Source of the DNA: Bog-756 sp963778165
GTDB taxonomy: Bacteria; Actinomycetota; Acidimicrobiia; Acidimicrobiales; RAAP-2
Length of the DNA stretch: 64,000 bases
Assembly (NCBI GenBank): GCA_963778165.1
Contig: CAVZTE010000001.1
Location: 62,001 to 126,000 of the forward strand
Direction: 5' to 3'
Position 1 is the first letter of the stretch. Every line of letters begins with the position of its first letter. Positions 26,624 through 35,197 of this stretch are shown piece after piece. The position numbers and the translations under genes were made by a program. The notes beneath the pieces were generated by a model. The model ran no database searches. It was not told the origin of the DNA and saw only the letters and a list, made by a program, of their open reading frames with translations.

Positions 26624-28500
26624 TGTCGGCTCACGATCCCCTGGGCGCCACCCACGTCGACTGGCGCCACTGCGACCGGCACCATGTTGAGTGGCGTTGC
26701 CTCGACTGTCTTTGCGGGAGCCGACGTGGCGGCGACTGAGGTGGGGGTGACTGGCATCGCCGTCGGTGCGGCCGACTCGGCGGCCTCCCTGGCGTGATAG
26801 CTGGACCGGGTGAGCGGTGACGCCTGGACGTGTGAGAAGCCCATGGCCATGCCCGCCTCCCGAACGGCCTCGAACTCGTCCGGCGTCCACCACCGGGCCA
26901 CCGGCAGGTGCCGGCTGCTCGGGCGCAGGTACTGGCCGACGGTCACGATGTCGGTTCCCACCGCCCGGAGGTCGGCCAGCGTTGACACCACCTCGTCCAT
27001 CGACTCCCCCATACCGAGGATCAGCCCGGACTTGGTGGTGAGGCCGGCACTCTTGGCCCGGGCCAGGACCGCCAGGCTCCGGGCGTAGCCAGCCGACGGT
27101 CGCACCGCCCGTTGCAGTCGGGCCACGGTCTCGATGTTGTGGTTGAGCACGTCGGGCCCCGCGTCGAAGATGGTGCCCAGCGAGGCCTGATCTCCTTTGC
27201 AGTCCGAGATGAGGCACTCCAGCGTGGTGCGCGGCATCCGGCTCCTGACGGCGGCAATGGTGCGGGCGAATCCGGAGGCGCCGCCGTCAGCCAGATCGTC
27301 CCGGGCCACGCAGGTGATGACGGCGTGAGCCAGACCCATGCGCTCGACAGCCAGCGCCACCCGTTCGGGCTCGCCGGCGTCGAGGGGAAGGGGGTGCCTG
27401 GTGTCGACCTGGCAGAAGCCACAGGCGCGGGTGCACCGGGAGCCGTTGATCATGAAGGTGGCAGTCCCGTCGGACCAGCACTCGTAGATGTTGGGGCAAC
27501 CGGCCTCTTCGCACACCGTGACCAGGTCGAGATCCCGGAGCCCGTTGCGCAGCCCGAGATACTCCGAGCCCATGCGGACAGGCACCCGCAACCAGGGCGG
27601 CTTGCGATCGCTCATCGGCACGCCGGCGGCCGGATCGACCCCTGACCGCCGGAGCCTCCGCTCCAGCGCCCGCTCACCCCCCACCCCGGGGAGGAACGAC
27701 ACCGGCACCGCCCCGGGAGCGGCATCGACGAGTTCGCTATCGACACGGCGGGCGAAGTCGGCATCACCATTGGCGGACGACGGGGCGGAGGACGGGCCCG
27801 AGGATGCCCGAGCACGTTCAGCGGCCGCCGGGGCTCCGGTCACCAGCTGCAAGTCCTCGGTTGGACCCCAGGCGGACTCGGCGGCGTGCGCCATGGCCTC
27901 CACCACCTCGGCCATGGTGACCTCGTAACCCTCGGCCTGTAGCGAGGTCACCGGTCGGTCGGCGATCCCGCACGGCACGATGTGGGTGAACATCGACAGG
28001 TCGGTGTGGACGTTGAGAGCCAGTCCGTGGGTGGTCCGGCCCCGGGACGTCCGGACCCCGATGGCACAGATCTTCCGCGGTCCGGGTCCTTCGGTGAGGT
28101 CCTCGTCGAGGCCGACCCAGACGCCGGGGTAGTCCGGCAGCCGCCCCACGCCGGCGGCGGGGAGTCCCAGGGCGCAGAGTGTGTCGATCACCACCTGTTC
28201 GACCTGGTGCACATGGTGCGGCCCACGGTGTGGGCCGGAACCCACCGACACCAGCGGGTAGGCGACCAGCTGGCCGGGCCCGTGGAAGGTGACATCACCA
28301 CCCCGGTCGACCCGGATGGCCTCGGCCCCCACCGACGCCGGGTCGACCAGGACGTGATCCATGTCGCCGTTCACACCCAGGGTGAAGACCGACGGGTGTT
28401 CCATGAGCAACAGGTAGTCGGAGGACGATCGACGGCTGATGGCCCGCTGCAGGTCCCAGGCCTCGCGGTAGGGAACCCGCCCCAACCACCGGGTCCTCAC
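26620..28500 (-). CDS. lipB-lipA: fused octanoyltransferase-lipoyl synthase (LipB-LipA)
   Basis: 626-residue single chain joining both steps of endogenous lipoylation. Residues 1-~215 are LipB, moving octanoate from octanoyl-ACP to the lipoyl-domain lysine, with H-G-P-G-Q-L-V-A-Y-P, catalytic K143 and C177. Residues ~215-295 are an Ala/Ser/Gly-rich linker. Residues ~296-585 are LipA, a radical-SAM enzyme inserting two sulfurs: auxiliary cluster C330, C335, C341; SAM cluster C356-x3-C360-x2-C363; terminal R-S-S-Y-H-A. A ~50-residue Ala/Pro/Val tail follows. No frame break or start signal separates the halves, although an internal ATG (residue 296) could make free LipA. GTG start. 51 bp downstream of its substrate, the E2 gene. 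Confidence 0.93.
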   Translation of the reverse strand: MRTRWLGRVPYREAWDLQRAISRRSSSDYLLLMEHPSVFTLGVNGDMDHVLVDPASVGAEAIRVDRGGDVTFHGPGQLVAYPLVSVGSGPHRGPHHVHQVEQVVIDTLCALGLPAAGVGRLPDYPGVWVGLDEDLTEGPGPRKICAIGVRTSRGRTTHGLALNVHTDLSMFTHIVPCGIADRPVTSLQAEGYEVTMAEVVEAMAHAAESAWGPTEDLQLVTGAPAAAERARASSGPSSAPSSANGDADFARRVDSELVDAAPGAVPVSFLPGVGGERALERRLRRSGVDPAAGVPMSDRKPPWLRVPVRMGSEYLGLRNGLRDLDLVTVCEEAGCPNIYECWSDGTATFMINGSRCTRACGFCQVDTRHPLPLDAGEPERVALAVERMGLAHAVITCVARDDLADGGASGFARTIAAVRSRMPRTTLECLISDCKGDQASLGTIFDAGPDVLNHNIETVARLQRAVRPSAGYARSLAVLARAKSAGLTTKSGLILGMGESMDEVVSTLADLRAVGTDIVTVGQYLRPSSRHLPVARWWTPDEFEAVREAGMAMGFSHVQASPLTRSSYHAREAAESAAPTAMPVTPTSVAATSAPAKTVEATPLNMVPVAVAPVDVGGAQGIVSRQ

Positions 28501-28551
28501 CGGCGGACGGGCCGACGGTCGGAAGCTACCGAAGCCCCGCTCGCCGGCGAC

Positions 28552-30057
28552 TTACAGCTCACCGGCCCAGTCGCGTTCGTTGAGGATCTCCGACAGACGG
28601 GCCAGGTAGCGCGCCACGTAGGCCCCGTCGACGGCCCGGTGATCGAAGGTCATGGCCGCCAGCCCCACCGAATGGATGGCGATGGACTCGGTCCCGTCGG
28701 GCAACTGGACCACCACCGGCTTCCGGGCCACACCGTCGGTCGACAAGATGGCCACCTGGGGTTGGTTGATGACAGCCCCGGTGATCAGCGTGCCGAACGG
28801 CCCGGCATTGGTGATGGAGAACGTGCCACCGCTGATGTCGTCGAGGCTCAGCCGCTTGTTGCGGGCCCGCTCGGCGATGTCCCGGATGCGGCGGGCCATG
28901 CCCCGGAGATTGAGCTCCTCGGCGTTGTGCACCACCGGGACGATGAGCCCTTCGTTGTCGAGATCGACGGCGATCCCCAAGTTGATGTCGTGGTGGACGA
29001 TGAGCACGTCGTCCCCCACCGAGGAGTTCAGATGGGGGAAGTCGGCCAGGGCCTCGACTGCGGCACGGGCGGCGAAGGGCAGGTAGCTGAGGGTGAACCC
29101 CTCCTCGGCCCGGAAGCGCTCGCCGTAGGTCCGCCGGACCTGCTCGACGCGCTCGTAGTCGATCTCCTTGGCCATCAGGGTGTGGGCCGAGGTGGCCTTG
29201 GAGCGGACCATGTGCTCGGCGGTCCGCCGTCGGATGTTGGTGAAGGGCACGACCTCGTCACGGGCCGCGCCGGAGCCGACGGATGCGTCGGAGTCGGCGG
29301 GCGACGAGGTTGCCCGGACCGCAGCCGCAGCCGGAGCCGCCGCAGCGGGAGCCGGGCGTTGGGCGGCGATGCTCGGTACCGGTGCAGGGTCGCCGGCCCG
29401 GTCCGGCGACGGAGACGGAGACGGAGACGGAGCAGCCGGACCCGCGGCGATGGCCGCTTCGACGTCGCCCCGGGTGATCCGCCCGCCCAGGCCGGTGCCG
29501 CGGATGGTGGTCGGATCCAGCCCGTGCTCGTTGAGAAGCTTGCGCACCACCGGGGACAGGACCAGTCCCTCTCCCGTCTCGGTCAGTGAGGGCGGAGGCG
29601 GGCGTTCCGTCGTGGGTTCGGGAGACGGGTCACCGGTGTGGTCCGATGCCGGGAGCCGGTCGGCATCGGACGCCGCCTCTTCCGCCCTGCCGGGTGACGC
29701 CGCAGCCGGGGCGCTGGCTGTCGGGGCCTCAGCCGAAGCCGATGGGGACTGCTCGGGCGGAGCGGCGGGCGGAGCGGCGGCTGGAGCGGCGGCCGGCGCC
29801 GGTGCGCTCCCGTTGGGGGAGGCCTCATCGCCGATGACCGCCAGCGTGACACCCACGTCCACGGTGTCGCCCTCCTCCACCAGGATGGCGGTCAGTACCC
29901 CCGCGGCCGGGGAGGGCACCTCCGAGTCCACTTTGTCGGTCGACACCTCGAAGAGCGGCTCGTCCCGGGCCACCTCGTCGCCGACGGCTTTGTACCACTT
30001 GGTGATGGTCCCCTCGGTCACCGTCTCGCCCAACTGCGGCATGGTCACATCAGGCAA
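28552..30057 (-). CDS. sucB: dihydrolipoamide acyltransferase (E2 component)
   Basis: 501-residue E2 core of a 2-oxoacid dehydrogenase complex. One lipoyl domain (1-~78) has acceptor lysine K42 in S-T-D-K-V-D-S-E. A long Ala/Pro linker, a peripheral-subunit-binding domain (about 165-203, S-P-V-V-R-K-L-L), a second linker and the acyltransferase core (from ~270) follow, ending with the active-site motif D-H-R-A-V-D-G-A (His473). In mycobacteria the protein annotated SucB/DlaT serves AceE, so pyruvate is the probable substrate here given aceE nearby; 2-oxoglutarate is possible. TTG 30057 overlaps the lpd stop by 8 bp; GTG 30048 is an alternative. Confidence 0.93.
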   Translation of the reverse strand: MPDVTMPQLGETVTEGTITKWYKAVGDEVARDEPLFEVSTDKVDSEVPSPAAGVLTAILVEEGDTVDVGVTLAVIGDEASPNGSAPAPAAAPAAAPPAAPPEQSPSASAEAPTASAPAAASPGRAEEAASDADRLPASDHTGDPSPEPTTERPPPPSLTETGEGLVLSPVVRKLLNEHGLDPTTIRGTGLGGRITRGDVEAAIAAGPAAPSPSPSPSPDRAGDPAPVPSIAAQRPAPAAAAPAAAAVRATSSPADSDASVGSGAARDEVVPFTNIRRRTAEHMVRSKATSAHTLMAKEIDYERVEQVRRTYGERFRAEEGFTLSYLPFAARAAVEALADFPHLNSSVGDDVLIVHHDINLGIAVDLDNEGLIVPVVHNAEELNLRGMARRIRDIAERARNKRLSLDDISGGTFSITNAGPFGTLITGAVINQPQVAILSTDGVARKPVVVQLPDGTESIAIHSVGLAAMTFDHRAVDGAYVARYLARLSEILNERDWAGEL

Positions 30058-31546
30058 CGTGGAGTCCCCTTCCGGTCAGGGCCAGTACCGTCTCGCCGAA
30101 CGTCTCGGACAGGGACGGGTGCGGTTGGATGAATTGGGCCACCTCGTCGGCGGTGGCCTCCCAGTTGACGGCCAGGTACCCCGCCCCTAGCTGCTCGGTG
30201 ACCCAGGGGCCAACCATGTGGACGCCCAGGATCCTTCCGGTGGAGCCGTCCGCCCGCCGCTCGGCCACCACTTTCACCAGACCCTCGGTGTCGCCGATGA
30301 TGCGGGCCCGACTGTTCCCTCCGAAGGGGTCCTTCTTGACCACCACGTCGAAGCCGGCCTCTTTGGCCGCGGCCTCGGTCAGCCCGGCGAAGGCCACCTC
30401 CGGGTGGCAGTAGATGGCCCAGGGGACCCGGTCGTAGTCCACTGGGAGCACCGGCTCGCCCAGGATGCTCTTGATCACCACGATGCCCTCGGCGAAGCCC
30501 ACGTGGGCCAGCTGCGGCGTTCCGGCCACCACGTCCCCGACAGCCCACACCCCGGCCGCGTGGGTGTGCATGGTCTCGTCGGCCACCACGAAGCCGCGGT
30601 CGTCCACCTCCACCCCGGTTCCGGCGGCCAGGAGGCCCTCGGTGCGCGGTCGCCGTCCCACCGACACCACCACCGCGTCCACCGCCAGCTTCTCCCCGTC
30701 GCCGTAGGACACCGTGGTCCCGTGGCCGGAGGGGTCCGGGGTGTGGCCTTCGAGGGTGACCCCGGCCTTGACCTCGATGCCCCGCTTGCGGAACGACCGG
30801 GCCACCGTCTTGACCACGTCGTCGTCACAGCCGCTCAGGATGGTGGGTAGGGCCTCGAACACCGTGACCTCGGTGCCGAGGTCGCTCAGCAACGAGGCGA
30901 ACTCACAACCGATGGCTCCCCCGCCGATCACCGCCACCGACTCCGGGAGCTCGTCGAGGGCCAGCACCTCGTCCGAGGTCATCACCAGCTCACCGTCGAT
31001 GTCGAAGCCCGGGATGGTGCGCGGGACCGAGCCCGAGGCCAGGACCACATCGGTGCCGGTGATCTCGGTGGTGGTGCCCTCGTTGCCGCTGATGCGGACC
31101 CGGTGGTCGGGAAGGAGCGTCCCGCTCCCGCTGAACACGTGGACCCCGCGGCCCTTCAGGAGTCCGGACAGACCCTTGAACAGCTGGTCCACCACCTCCT
31201 GCTTGCGGGTCTGGCTCACCGAGAAGTCCACTGTGGGAGGTGCGGCGGCGTCAGGCCCGGCGTTGATCCCGAAGCGGGCCGACTCGCTCACGGTGCGGTA
31301 GACCGCCGCCGTCTCCAGGAACTCCTTGGCCGGCACGCAGCCCCGATGGAGGCAGGTGCCCCCGACCTTGTCCATCTCGACCATGGCCACCCGCAGTCCG
31401 GCTGCCGCGCCGTACAGGGCGGTGGCGTAGCCCCCCGGCCCACCCCCGATGATCACCACGTCGAACGTGGATTCGTCCTGTCCGTCCCCCCCGGGCGCCG
31501 ATGCCTCACTGTCCACCTCGGGTGCCGTGGGAACCACCTCCGTCAA
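30050..31546 (-). CDS. lpdA: dihydrolipoyl dehydrogenase (E3)
   Basis: 498-residue FAD/NAD disulfide oxidoreductase that reoxidises dihydrolipoamide on E2. FAD motif G-G-G-P-G-G-Y (34-40), redox disulfide C65-L-H-R-G-C70, NAD motif G-G-G-A-I-G-C-E-F, and the C-terminal base pair H-P-S-L-S-E contributed across the dimer. The ~25-residue N-terminal Asp/Glu/Ser-rich extension is longer than in most E3 proteins; an internal start before the Rossmann strand cannot be excluded. First gene of the lpd-E2-lipBA-M24-SDR run, so its upstream spacer (31547-31707) should carry the operon promoter. Confidence 0.95.
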   Translation of the reverse strand: MTEVVPTAPEVDSEASAPGGDGQDESTFDVVIIGGGPGGYATALYGAAAGLRVAMVEMDKVGGTCLHRGCVPAKEFLETAAVYRTVSESARFGINAGPDAAAPPTVDFSVSQTRKQEVVDQLFKGLSGLLKGRGVHVFSGSGTLLPDHRVRISGNEGTTTEITGTDVVLASGSVPRTIPGFDIDGELVMTSDEVLALDELPESVAVIGGGAIGCEFASLLSDLGTEVTVFEALPTILSGCDDDVVKTVARSFRKRGIEVKAGVTLEGHTPDPSGHGTTVSYGDGEKLAVDAVVVSVGRRPRTEGLLAAGTGVEVDDRGFVVADETMHTHAAGVWAVGDVVAGTPQLAHVGFAEGIVVIKSILGEPVLPVDYDRVPWAIYCHPEVAFAGLTEAAAKEAGFDVVVKKDPFGGNSRARIIGDTEGLVKVVAERRADGSTGRILGVHMVGPWVTEQLGAGYLAVNWEATADEVAQFIQPHPSLSETFGETVLALTGRGLHVA

Positions 31547-31707
31547 CTGCTCGTAGCGTCTGTCGGTACGGCTTCAGCCTATCGGCCCGCGGGGGATGCT
31601 CTTCCCGGGGCGACCTGGTTCCGGATACCGGTCAGCACCACCAACCACGCCCGAGCGGATGGTGGTTTGGGGCCGTCGGCCGTGGGGTTTCCGGCCCTGA
31701 GCCGGCC

Positions 31708-32589
31708 TCAGGACAGGACCCGCCGGCGGAAGTTCCGGAGCCCCAGGCCGAGGAAGAGGGCCAGGAAGCCCACGATCACCGGGTAGATGATGTACAGGTG
31801 CATGTGGGGGGCGTTGGTGAGGGCGGCCCGCATGCCCTCGTTCACGTAGATCAGCGGGTTGATCAGGACCACGGTCTGGAGCCAGTGCCACTCGCCCACC
31901 TTGATCGGGGCCAGCCGGGTCCACTCGTAGTACGTCCCGCCCAGAAAGGTCACCGGGAGGATGATGAATCCGAACATCAGCCCGATGTTGCGGGGCTCGA
32001 AGCTGGTCCCGAGCAGCAGGCCCAGTGACGCCATGGTCACACAGGCCAGCGGGACGATGGTCACGATGATCCACCAGTGGAAATCCAGATGGGCCTCCAC
32101 TCCCTTGGCGTGCACCACCGAGGCGATGGGGAGCACGATGATGGCCGAGATCAGCCCTTGAACCGCACCCGAGAGCACCTTGGCCATGGCCACCAGCCAG
32201 ATGGGGCACGGGGCCTGCACCCGGTCCTCGATCTCGCGGGTGAACCCGAACTCCTGGGACATGATGAGAGCCACCGATTGCACGCCCTGGAAGAGGATGG
32301 AGATGCCGACCACCCCGGGAATCAGCAGGGTGGCGAAGGCCGACTCGGCCACCGGTCCCCCGCCCCCGCCGATGCCCTGACCGATCTTCGGGAAGACGTA
32401 GAGGAACACGAAGCACAACAGGAACGGCTGCACCAGCACCCGGATGACGAACTCGATGAGGTGCTTGCGCATCACCACCAGGTCCCGGAGGATCAGGGCG
32501 CCGAGGGCGATCCTCCCGGCGTCGAACGCCGAGCGGGTGGGCGTGGAGTGCACGGCGGGGGCCGGGAGCCCGGCCTCGATGGTGCTCAT
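31708..32589 (-). CDS. ABC-2 type transporter permease
   Basis: 293-residue integral membrane subunit of a DrrB/NodJ-like exporter. About six hydrophobic segments follow an N-terminal cytosolic stretch: F-L-L-C-F-V-F-L-Y-V-F, L-I-P-G-V-V-G-I-S, I-I-V-L-P-I-A, then the conserved ABC-2 pattern P-x-x-F-L-G-G-T-Y-Y before the last segments. ATG 32589 shares one base with the ATPase TGA, so the pair is translationally coupled. The E-F-x-x-x-T-R-E-I-E-D-R segment is the ABC-2 coupling motif. Substrate unknown; relatives export antibiotics, lipids or polysaccharides. Confidence 0.92.
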   Translation of the reverse strand: MSTIEAGLPAPAVHSTPTRSAFDAGRIALGALILRDLVVMRKHLIEFVIRVLVQPFLLCFVFLYVFPKIGQGIGGGGGPVAESAFATLLIPGVVGISILFQGVQSVALIMSQEFGFTREIEDRVQAPCPIWLVAMAKVLSGAVQGLISAIIVLPIASVVHAKGVEAHLDFHWWIIVTIVPLACVTMASLGLLLGTSFEPRNIGLMFGFIILPVTFLGGTYYEWTRLAPIKVGEWHWLQTVVLINPLIYVNEGMRAALTNAPHMHLYIIYPVIVGFLALFLGLGLRNFRRRVLS

Positions 32590-33581
32590 CAGTCTCGCAA
32601 CTCCTTGCCGGTCAGGTTGATGAAGACCGTCTCCAACGTCGGCTCGGTCACCGAGATGTCCAGCACCGGAAACCCGGCCTCCTCGGCCACGCCCAGCACC
32701 TTGGGCAGGAGCCGGTCCTTGCCCATCACGTGGAGCTCCACCCCACCCTCGACGGGCCGGGTCCGGGTGACCCCTTCGATCCCCTCGGCCAGCACCTGTC
32801 CCAGGCGCTCGGGGTCGCCGGTGGCGGTCACCGTCACGATGGTGTCGGCGTCGACCCGCTGCTTGAGGGCGGCCGGGGTGTCGAGGGCCAGGATCTTCCC
32901 CCGGTCCATGATGGCCACCCGACCGCAGAGTTGGTCGGCCTCCTCCATGTAGTGGGTGGTCAAGAGGATGGTCTGGCCGGCGGCGTTGAGCTCCCGCAAG
33001 GTCTCCCACAGAGCCAGCCGGCTCTGGGGATCGAGGCCGGCGGTGGGCTCGTCCAGGAACAGCACGGCGGGGCGGTGGAAGATGGCCCGGGCCACCATCA
33101 GCCGCTGGGCCATGCCCCCCGAGAGGGCGTAGACCGACGCCTTGGACCACTTCTCCAACTGGAACTGCACCAGCAGCTCGGTGGCGGTCCGTTTGGACTC
33201 GCGGGCATTGATGCCGAACAGGCGCCCGTGGAAGTACAGGTTCTCCCACACGTTCAACTGACGGTCCAGCGTGTTCTGCTGGCTCACGATGCCCAGGATC
33301 TGCTTGGCCAGGGCGGGATGGCTCACCACGTCGATCCCGCCCACGAAGGCCCGGCCCGAGGTGGGGATCACCCGCGTGGTCAGCATGCCGGCAGTGGTGG
33401 TCTTGCCGGCTCCGTTGGGGCCCAGCAGCCCGAAGATCTCCCCCGGCTCGACCACCAGATCGAGCCCGTCCACGGCCTTCAGCTCGGATCCGGCGTACAC
33501 CTTGGTGAGCCCCACCGTCTCGATGACGGCGGTGCCCCTGGGATGCTCTCCGGCCCGCGGGCTCGACTCGGTAGTGGTCAT
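32589..33581 (-). CDS. ABC transporter ATP-binding protein (DrrA-like)
   Basis: 330-residue ATPase driving the downstream permease. Walker A G-P-N-G-A-G-K-T-T, Q-loop I-V-S-Q-Q-N, signature L-S-G-G-M-A-Q-R-L, Walker B V-L-F-L-D-E-P-T-A-G-L-D and switch L-T-T-H-Y-M are all intact. The ~100-residue C-terminal region after the D-T-P segment is the DrrA-type extension. ATG 33581 is chosen because the upstream frame is Ala/Pro-rich and falls in a low-complexity spacer. A self-resistance or lipid-export role is suggested by family only; no biosynthetic cluster adjoins. Confidence 0.93.
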   Translation of the reverse strand: MTTTESSPRAGEHPRGTAVIETVGLTKVYAGSELKAVDGLDLVVEPGEIFGLLGPNGAGKTTTAGMLTTRVIPTSGRAFVGGIDVVSHPALAKQILGIVSQQNTLDRQLNVWENLYFHGRLFGINARESKRTATELLVQFQLEKWSKASVYALSGGMAQRLMVARAIFHRPAVLFLDEPTAGLDPQSRLALWETLRELNAAGQTILLTTHYMEEADQLCGRVAIMDRGKILALDTPAALKQRVDADTIVTVTATGDPERLGQVLAEGIEGVTRTRPVEGGVELHVMGKDRLLPKVLGVAEEAGFPVLDISVTEPTLETVFINLTGKELRD

Positions 33582-33729
33582 GGCTCTGCCGGCGAGACTA
33601 CCCGAGGGCCTTCGGGCGGTCTGACCGGGTGCGTGGGGTTGTGCGGTCGGGTTCGGGTCTGCGTTGGGAGCCGCGGTGGGGGCCGCGGGGCCGGGCGTTG
33701 CCCGGGCCCTACTGGGCGTTACCCGGGCC

Positions 33730-34497
33730 TTACTTGGGCGGCATCCGGATCCCACCGTCGAGCCGGATCACCTCGGCGTTCAGGTAGCTGTTGGCGGCGA
33801 TGTGGGCAACCAGGGCACCGAACTCGGGCGGACTGCCCAGCCGCTTGGGGAAGTTGACCGACTCGGCCAGGGCGTTGCGTGCCTCGTCGGGCAGCATGGC
33901 CAGCAACGGGGTGTCGAACAGGCCGGGGGCGATGGCGAGGACCCTGATCCCGACCACCGCCAGGTCCCGGGCCGCCGGCAAGGTCATGCCGACGATGGCG
34001 CCCTTGGAGGCGGAGTAGGCCAACTGCCCGATCTGGCCGTCGAACGCCGCCACCGAGGCCGTGTTCACGATGACGCCGCGCTCGCCGTTCTCCTGCGGCT
34101 CGACGGTGGCCATGGCCGAGGCCGCCTTGGTCATGACGTTGAACGTCCCGATGACGTTCAAGTTCTGGATGAACTGGAACGGGGCCAGATCGTGGGGTGA
34201 CCCGTCCCGGTTGATGACCCGCCCCACCCAACCGGTGCCGGCGCAGTTGACGGCCACCCGAAGGGAACCACCCTCCGCCGCCTGGTCCACGGCCCGCTGG
34301 CAGTCTGCGGGGTCGGTCACATCGCCACCGACGAAATTGGCCGAGGAGCCGATCTCGCCCGCCACCTCCTTGGCCCGCTCCTCGTTCTTGTCGAACAGGG
34401 TGACCCGCATGCCCTCGGCGGCCAGCTTCCGGGCGGTGGCCTCTCCGAGGCCCGAGGCGCCTCCCGTGACGATGGCTGAACTTCCGTTGATCTCCAT
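33730..34497 (-). CDS. SDR oxidoreductase, 3-hydroxyacyl-CoA dehydrogenase type 2-like
   Basis: 255-residue classical SDR. Cofactor motif T-G-G-A-S-G-L-G, Asp in L-F-D-K-N suggesting NAD+ preference, N-C-A-G-T, catalytic S in N-T-A-S-V-A-A-F-D-G, and Y-S-A-S-K. The phrase A-A-F-D-G-Q-I-G-Q-x-A-Y-S-A-S-K and the C-terminal L-D-G-G-I-R-M are typical of the 17-beta-HSD10/3-hydroxyacyl-CoA dehydrogenase type 2 group, which oxidises short-chain 3-hydroxyacyl-CoA. ATG 34497. It stands between the ABC exporter and rnhA on the same strand. Confidence 0.92.
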   Translation of the reverse strand: MEINGSSAIVTGGASGLGEATARKLAAEGMRVTLFDKNEERAKEVAGEIGSSANFVGGDVTDPADCQRAVDQAAEGGSLRVAVNCAGTGWVGRVINRDGSPHDLAPFQFIQNLNVIGTFNVMTKAASAMATVEPQENGERGVIVNTASVAAFDGQIGQLAYSASKGAIVGMTLPAARDLAVVGIRVLAIAPGLFDTPLLAMLPDEARNALAESVNFPKRLGSPPEFGALVAHIAANSYLNAEVIRLDGGIRMPPK

Positions 34498-34574
34498 GGC
34501 CGCAGGTTACGGGAGCCAGGGGTGGGGCCGCTAGCCGGGGGGCGGGGGCCCGGATCACCCCCGGGCGCTGGGTG

Positions 34575-35030
34575 CTACTGGCGGTCGGCGGCCTCGGTAG
34601 CCAACTGGTCCACCACGTCGTTCATCCGGTCCCCCGAGTGCCCCTTGACCCACTCGAAGGTGACCGGACGCTCCGGATCGAGGGCCAGGTCCAGCAGTTC
34701 GCGCCACAGGTCCTGGTTGGCCACCGGCTTCCCCTGGGAGTTGCGCCATCCCCTGCGCTTCCACCCCACCCACCACCGTTGCCGGAAGCAGTTGACGACA
34801 TAGGTCGAGTCGCTCACCACGTGGACGGGACCCGGGAGGGACTGCAGGGCCCGAACCACCGCGGTCACCTCCATCCGCTGGTTGGTGGTGTGGGGCTCCC
34901 CGCCGCTGTCGCACGGGCCGCCGTCCACCGCCCACCCCCATCCACCCGGCCCGGGGTTCCCCCGGCACGCCCCGTCGGTGTACACAGTGGTGACCGGATC
35001 CGTCGACGTGGGGGCAGGCGTGGGACTCAT
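34575..35030 (-). CDS. rnhA: ribonuclease HI
   Basis: 151-residue RNase HI cleaving RNA in RNA-DNA hybrids. Catalytic acids: D in Y-T-D-G-A-C-R-G-N-P-G, E in Q-R-M-E-V-T-A, D in V-S-D-S-T-Y-V, and D in R-M-N-D-V-V-D-Q-L-A. The basic W-W-V-G-W-K-R-R-G-W-R-N handle helix is present. ATG 35030 is used; ATG 35045 would add five residues. The gene is divergent from aceE, with about 150-170 bp between starts that must house both promoters. Confidence 0.95.
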   Translation of the reverse strand: MSPTPAPTSTDPVTTVYTDGACRGNPGPGGWGWAVDGGPCDSGGEPHTTNQRMEVTAVVRALQSLPGPVHVVSDSTYVVNCFRQRWWVGWKRRGWRNSQGKPVANQDLWRELLDLALDPERPVTFEWVKGHSGDRMNDVVDQLATEAADRQ

Positions 35031-35197
35031 CGACGGGGTGCTCATCGACACAGCATGCCCGGTCGGTCGGGTGCCGCCGCGCACCATCGGCACCGTGGGC
35101 TCGGACGCCACGGATGCCACCACCGCCACCACCGGCACCAGCGCCCGGACCCGAAGGTGTGCTTCCCCCCGGCACCAGGTAATGAGAGCATGGGTAG

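Noticed and set aside
25466..27217. 583-residue version of the M24 peptidase
   Set aside because: The extra N-terminus is the lipA sequence read in another frame; GTG 26623 overlapping the lip stop gives the normal family length.
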